A stretch of 21,701 nt of DNA. Origin: Eubacteriales bacterium. Its GTDB lineage: Bacteria > Bacillota_A > Clostridia > Lachnospirales > Lachnospiraceae. The position numbers and the translations under genes were made by a program. Position 1 is the stretch's first letter. Every line of letters starts with the position of its first letter. The notes beneath the pieces are model-generated. The model was given only the letters and a program-made list of their open reading frames with translations, made no database searches and was not told the DNA's origin. Below are positions 17,940 to 21,701 of the stretch, piece by piece. The DNA lies in the NCBI GenBank assembly GCA_030527765.1, contig JAUNAE010000026.1:1-21701 (forward strand), written 5' to 3'.

Positions 17940-18335
17940 TTACTGCTTTGTATAGAATCCAAATGAGGAAATGAGATTGATCAGAAGGGCAATCACTGCC
18001 AGAATTTCATATACGACGAAAGACATAATCGTCTTCATCGGATCAAGTCCGCTCACTACATAAGCTACCTGATTGACCATCAAAGCTACTGCGATTATTG
18101 CTGCGCACGCTGTCAATACTGCATTTACGCTTGCCAGATAATTCAGAACCTCCCATTTCTTTCCGGACAGAAATGCCGCAAGAACAGTAAGTACTACGGT
18201 AATTCCCAACAGTGCGAACACGACCGGCATACGATACAGGACTCCCCGGTAAACGATCATTGCCGCAAGAGACAAGATTGCTGCACATAAGGTTCCGTAA
18301 AAACCGAATGCTTTATTTTCCAAAAACTGCTTCAT
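17940..18335 (-). CDS. Small four-helix membrane protein, function unknown
   Basis: A 131-residue protein, mostly hydrophobic, that I do not recognise. Four membrane segments are visible at roughly residues 12-29, 36-57, 65-86 and 102-125, joined by short loops; the basic FLSGKKWE turn between helices 2 and 3 suggests a cytoplasmic face. No catalytic motif, signal peptide or metal site is evident. The start ATG was chosen because AAGGAG lies 7 nt ahead; a further upstream ATG in frame would lie inside the GH3 gene. It begins 1 nt after the stop codon of the domain-swapped GH3 and ends at a strong terminator, so the two proteins are made together. A role in anchoring, protecting or positioning the GH3 enzyme, or in moving its product, is inference from this coupling only. 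Confidence 0.85.
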   Translation of the reverse strand: MKQFLENKAFGFYGTLCAAILSLAAMIVYRGVLYRMPVVFALLGITVVLTVLAAFLSGKKWEVLNYLASVNAVLTACAAIIAVALMVNQVAYVVSGLDPMKTIMSFVVYEILAVIALLINLISSFGFYTKQ

Positions 18336-18336
18336 G

Positions 18337-21300
18337 TTACGACTCCTTTCCGGCTTTACGTCTGTTGGCAACGCCAAAGGCTGCAAAGATAACTGTTAAT
18401 GCTCCAAAGAATACACAAACTGCAATAAGTGCATACTGCCACCAAACCATGGTATACTGAACCGCTGTTGTAGATGACAATCCATTGATGGCACTGCTGG
18501 ATGCAAGATTGTACAGCCAGTATTTAATGCCTTGCTTCATCTGAAGCTGGAATTCTGTATCCTTTGCAATCTGTGCCTTTGCATTTGCCATAGTTCCGAT
18601 CTCAGATGTATCATAAGCAGAGGTGGTAAGGCAGTTTCCGCCGCCTGCAAACACAACATCCCGCCAGTTCATATAATCTGCACCATTGATCATATCCGTT
18701 ACAAGAGCACCTGTATGACCCCATTCCTCACGGACAATCCCTTCCAACAGACCTTTGTGAGCTCCTGAATAATCTGTTCCCAGACGATTAAATGCGGTCA
18801 TAGCTCCCATTGCCTGATTGCTGCTCATGGCAAGCTGGAATGCGCGAAGCTCGTTTTCACGTGCCCCCTGCTCCTTCACAAATGTTGAGATACCGGAACG
18901 ATTCAGCTCCTGGTGGTTGAATGCAAGGTGCTTTACAAGCATCATGCTGCCCTTTTCTTTTCCACCCTCGCAGAAAGCAGTTCCAATATAGCTTGTCAGC
19001 ATTGGATCTTCTGAGTAATACTCATGATTTCTGGCATTATATGGGTTTCTGTGAATGTTTAAGCCCGGGGCATTCATGGCATTAACATTTGCCCAGAGAC
19101 CATCTTCACCTATCAGCTCGCCCTCTCTTTTTGCCAGTTCTTTGTTAAAGGTTGCTGCCACAATGGATTCCAGCGGCATAGTGTTCATCGATGTTGTGGC
19201 CTGATCATCGCTCTCACTTACATAAGTTGCCTCATCTTTGTTATCAGCGTTCCAGCGAACATAATAGCCGCCAACCTGATCATAGGTAATTCCCAGAGGT
19301 CCGTCCTGCTCATAAGTCAACGGAAGCATAATGCTGTTGATTGCCTCTGTATCATCTCCATGTTTTTCGATAAAATTAATTGCTTCGTCAAGGGAAATCT
19401 GATTAATCAGCTGATCCCACATTGGATCATCGATATCAATAACACTTTCATAGTTTCCATCTTCATCTAAAATAATGAAATCGATCAGCTTCAATCCTGA
19501 ATCCACATCCCAGGAAGTACCCTCGCCATTTTCACTTAATGAATAACGACTATTTGTAAGCCCTTTCATCATTTCCTCTGTCGGGTCAATAGATTCAACC
19601 TCAGTCCAGCCCTTTGTCCAGTCTTCACGGGTTGTATACTCTACTGTATCTGCGATCAGCTTATTAATATCCGCATCCTCAAGTTTGTTTTCTACATTCT
19701 CGGAGTATGTCTCCATATCCGTATTTTCAAGATTCCATACAGAAACACAGTTTTCAGAGATGATCTCATCCTCTGTAATTGCAACAATAGCTTCCGTATC
19801 TCCCGTCTTTTCTGCAATCACGTTGTTCAAGGCTTCATGAGCACCATTTCCGATTGCGAAATAATAATCTCCGCTGTCCAGAACCCAGGCACCAGCTGTC
19901 CCATTCTCTTTGACAGCATCCTCATCATAGGAGGCAAAATACTGAGCATCAAAGTCTACAGAGACGGTCTCTGTCTGTCCCGGATCCAGAATTCCTGTTT
20001 TTGCAAAGCCTACAAGCTGAATGGATGCTTTTTCCAGATCTCCTTCGGTATATGGTGCCTGTACATACAGCTGTACTACCGATTTACCGGCAGTATCACC
20101 GGTATTCTTAACCGTAACCAGAGCCTTAGACTCGCCTCCGATGACAACATCTACAGAATCCAGTGTCTGTTCAAATGTGGTGTAGGAAAGTCCATAACCA
20201 AATGGATATGTCATCTCCTCCTCATAATTCCAGGACTCTCCGTCTGTTGCCCCTTCTGCCGCAGTCGCATTTCCTCTGTTTAAGATTTCATCTTCATATC
20301 TTGTCTCATAGTATTTATAACCGCTGTAAATTCCTTCAGATTCAATAACATACCAGTCAGCCTTGTTGGTTTCTGTCAGAACCGGATCATCGCTCTGGGT
20401 CGAATTGCTGTACTGATACAGTCCGAAATTCACCATAGCAGGGCTTGATGCAGAATTTGAAGCATATGTGTCCGGAAGATGACCGGATGGATTCTCTGTT
20501 CCGTTCAGCACATCTGCAACTCCGAGGAATCCATTGACTCCCGGCTCACCAACCCAAAGAATCGCATCAATTTCCTCATCATCCTTTAATTCCTGAAGTT
20601 CCATGGTATTAATTGCATTGATCAGCACAATCACCTTCGTGCTGTGCTCCTTTGCCAAAGCAATCATCTCACGTTCGTAATCTGACAGGGCGAAAACTCT
20701 CTCGAAGCTGTCTCCCTCTGTGCCATTCTCCATTTCGGTTCCGTAATCTGCCGCCTCTGAGCTGTCTCTGGAAAGTACGACAATTGCAGTGGTATCATCT
20801 GCGGATGCGAGAATGTCATCATCATACAAAGATGCAGGAATCTCTCCTACAGGATACACACTCGGTTCTTCATAGGTCGAACCAAAGGAAGGGCTCAGTC
20901 CGTGACCGGTCTGTCCAAATCCCTGTCTCGCATAGGCCAGTGCTGCCTCGCTGGAATAGAGATCAATCATTGTCTGGTTCAGTGCAAATCCTTTCTCTGT
21001 AAGCGCCCTTTCCAAATCATATGCAACCTGTCCGCCCTCTTCATCCACTGTAGTAGAGGAACCGATCATTCCGCCAAGTGTCGGGGTATGAGAGTTCATT
21101 CCCCATAAAGTTACCTTTTCAGCGGAACTGTCCATCGGCAATGCCCCATTGTGATTCTTCAGAAGAACCGATCCTTCTTCCGAAATCTGTTCTGCAAGTG
21201 CTGTCTTTGCCTCCACCAATTCCGTTGTAGAAGAAAACTCTGACTTAAAGTAATTCGTATCAACAGTCTCACCATCTGCTTTATCAACCGTTTTGTAGTT

Positions 21301-21432
21301 TGATGTTCCAAGTCTGGAGTTGATAAATGCTGCATTCACATTTGCAATTGCAGTTCCGCCAACTGAAATTGCTAACATTGCTGCAGTTGTCGTTGTCAGC
21401 CCTCGCCAAAGCCCTGTTCTTTTCTTGCCCAT
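18337..21432 (-). CDS. Membrane-tethered GH3 glycosidase with reversed domain order
   Basis: A 1031-residue family 3 glycosidase in which the usual order is permuted. An N-terminal basic, hydrophobic stretch (about 3-32, ending near IANVNA) is a signal peptide or signal anchor. Then come the alpha/beta sandwich (about 75-415) with candidate acid/base E239 in TEGDSFER, a fibronectin-III-like domain (about 420-545), an acidic linker (about 545-670), and last the TIM barrel (about 670-970). The barrel keeps D710 in QDGPLG, R795 in IHRNPYNARNHEYYSEDP, K834/H835 in VKHLAFNHQE and nucleophile D913 in LVTDMI. A C-terminal helix (about 998-1020) followed by RRKAGK should anchor it facing out. All key residues survive, so it is probably active. 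Similar swaps are known among rumen beta-glucosidases. The start was set by GGGAGG 6 nt ahead; substrate unknown. Confidence 0.92.
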   Translation of the reverse strand: MGKKRTGLWRGLTTTTAAMLAISVGGTAIANVNAAFINSRLGTSNYKTVDKADGETVDTNYFKSEFSSTTELVEAKTALAEQISEEGSVLLKNHNGALPMDSSAEKVTLWGMNSHTPTLGGMIGSSTTVDEEGGQVAYDLERALTEKGFALNQTMIDLYSSEAALAYARQGFGQTGHGLSPSFGSTYEEPSVYPVGEIPASLYDDDILASADDTTAIVVLSRDSSEAADYGTEMENGTEGDSFERVFALSDYEREMIALAKEHSTKVIVLINAINTMELQELKDDEEIDAILWVGEPGVNGFLGVADVLNGTENPSGHLPDTYASNSASSPAMVNFGLYQYSNSTQSDDPVLTETNKADWYVIESEGIYSGYKYYETRYEDEILNRGNATAAEGATDGESWNYEEEMTYPFGYGLSYTTFEQTLDSVDVVIGGESKALVTVKNTGDTAGKSVVQLYVQAPYTEGDLEKASIQLVGFAKTGILDPGQTETVSVDFDAQYFASYDEDAVKENGTAGAWVLDSGDYYFAIGNGAHEALNNVIAEKTGDTEAIVAITEDEIISENCVSVWNLENTDMETYSENVENKLEDADINKLIADTVEYTTREDWTKGWTEVESIDPTEEMMKGLTNSRYSLSENGEGTSWDVDSGLKLIDFIILDEDGNYESVIDIDDPMWDQLINQISLDEAINFIEKHGDDTEAINSIMLPLTYEQDGPLGITYDQVGGYYVRWNADNKDEATYVSESDDQATTSMNTMPLESIVAATFNKELAKREGELIGEDGLWANVNAMNAPGLNIHRNPYNARNHEYYSEDPMLTSYIGTAFCEGGKEKGSMMLVKHLAFNHQELNRSGISTFVKEQGARENELRAFQLAMSSNQAMGAMTAFNRLGTDYSGAHKGLLEGIVREEWGHTGALVTDMINGADYMNWRDVVFAGGGNCLTTSAYDTSEIGTMANAKAQIAKDTEFQLQMKQGIKYWLYNLASSSAINGLSSTTAVQYTMVWWQYALIAVCVFFGALTVIFAAFGVANRRKAGKES

Positions 21433-21701
21433 ATAATCCTCCCTTTGCCCGATTACATGCATTTAATATTTTTCAGTTAAATGTTTTCGTTAAACTCGAG
21501 AATTTACAACAAAGATTCACAGCGGAATCATTCTGAACTCACGGAAACAATTACAATAAACAGAATATATCAGTATTTGTTCACACAAATCGAAAGTAAG
21601 CGTAAACTGCCTGTTTTTTTCGTAGTTTGCACCATCAGATATGGCCCTCCTTTTTCGTCCAGACAAACTGCACAAATACTCAAAAACATTTTTATGCACC
21701 T
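21433..21701. other. Upstream region of the membrane-tethered GH3 gene
   Basis: No assured gene and no convincing -35/-10 pair. Three things are visible. A 21-codon frame (21570-21635, minus) starts with ATG 10 nt after a strong AAGGAGG and encodes MVQTTKKTGSLRLLSICVNKY. A direct repeat GTTAAA occurs at 21476-21481 and 21489-21494 (13-nt period), with a CGAAAACA stretch between that partly resembles a catabolite control (cre) site. A TATATT hexamer near 21562-21568 on the minus strand lacks a good -35. Another frame running to the window edge shows no family resemblance. Confidence 0.4.

Noticed and set aside
21482..21495. cre-like sequence GTTTAACGAAAACA upstream of the tethered GH3
   Set aside because: Only the right half matches the cre consensus; the first two conserved bases are wrong. 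Mentioned in the region note but not called as a site.
21517..21699. Minus-strand 60-codon frame at the right edge, GTG start
   Set aside because: No family resemblance. It could be the tail of a gene outside the window, but nothing supports that; left unannotated.
1..21701. CRISPR arrays, tRNA/rRNA genes, insertion sequences, prophage or attachment sites
   Set aside because: No repeated spacer units, cloverleaf-like genes, transposases, integrases or terminal repeats were seen on reading both strands.

Overview
The window looks like chromosomal DNA from an anaerobic gut or rumen Firmicute of the family Lachnospiraceae. The basis is the gene set and style: a type III glutamine synthetase, a T-box controlled trpEGDCFBA operon, a LytTR/GHKL two-component system, two GH3 beta-glucosidases of which one has reversed domain order, strong AGGAGG ribosome sites and closely packed genes. 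Genus is not decided. Every gene I can support lies on the minus strand, so the window is best read from its right end to its left end.

Right block (about 21.7 to 13.3 kb). A secreted or membrane-tethered GH3 enzyme with swapped catalytic domains is followed after 1 nt by a small four-helix membrane protein of unknown function and a strong terminator. Then come a LytTR response regulator, its GHKL histidine kinase (1-nt overlap) and a conventional GH3 beta-glucosidase without a signal peptide. The arrangement suggests surface cleavage of a beta-linked glycan or glycoside, intracellular cleavage of imported products, and a sensory system between the two. Substrate and inducer cannot be read from sequence.

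Middle block (about 13.3 to 6.4 kb). This is a complete tryptophan operon with the order trpE-trpG-trpD-trpC-trpF-trpB-trpA. It is preceded by a sigma-A type promoter and a full T-box leader with a TGG (Trp) specifier and a terminator/antiterminator switch, and it ends at a 14-bp hairpin. Most junctions overlap by 4 or 8 nt, which suggests translational coupling.

Left block (6.4 kb to 1). A YegS/DgkB-type lipid kinase has its own good promoter and is followed 34 nt later by type III glutamine synthetase (glnN) and a terminator. A MoxR-family AAA+ ATPase overlaps a downstream VWA-domain protein (NorQ/NorD-like pair). The left edge holds the N-terminal part of a protein resembling CdaR/PucR-type sugar-diacid regulators, cut by the window.

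No tRNA, rRNA, CRISPR array, IS element or prophage gene was seen. The least explained part is the GH3 / four-helix membrane protein / two-component / GH3 cluster.
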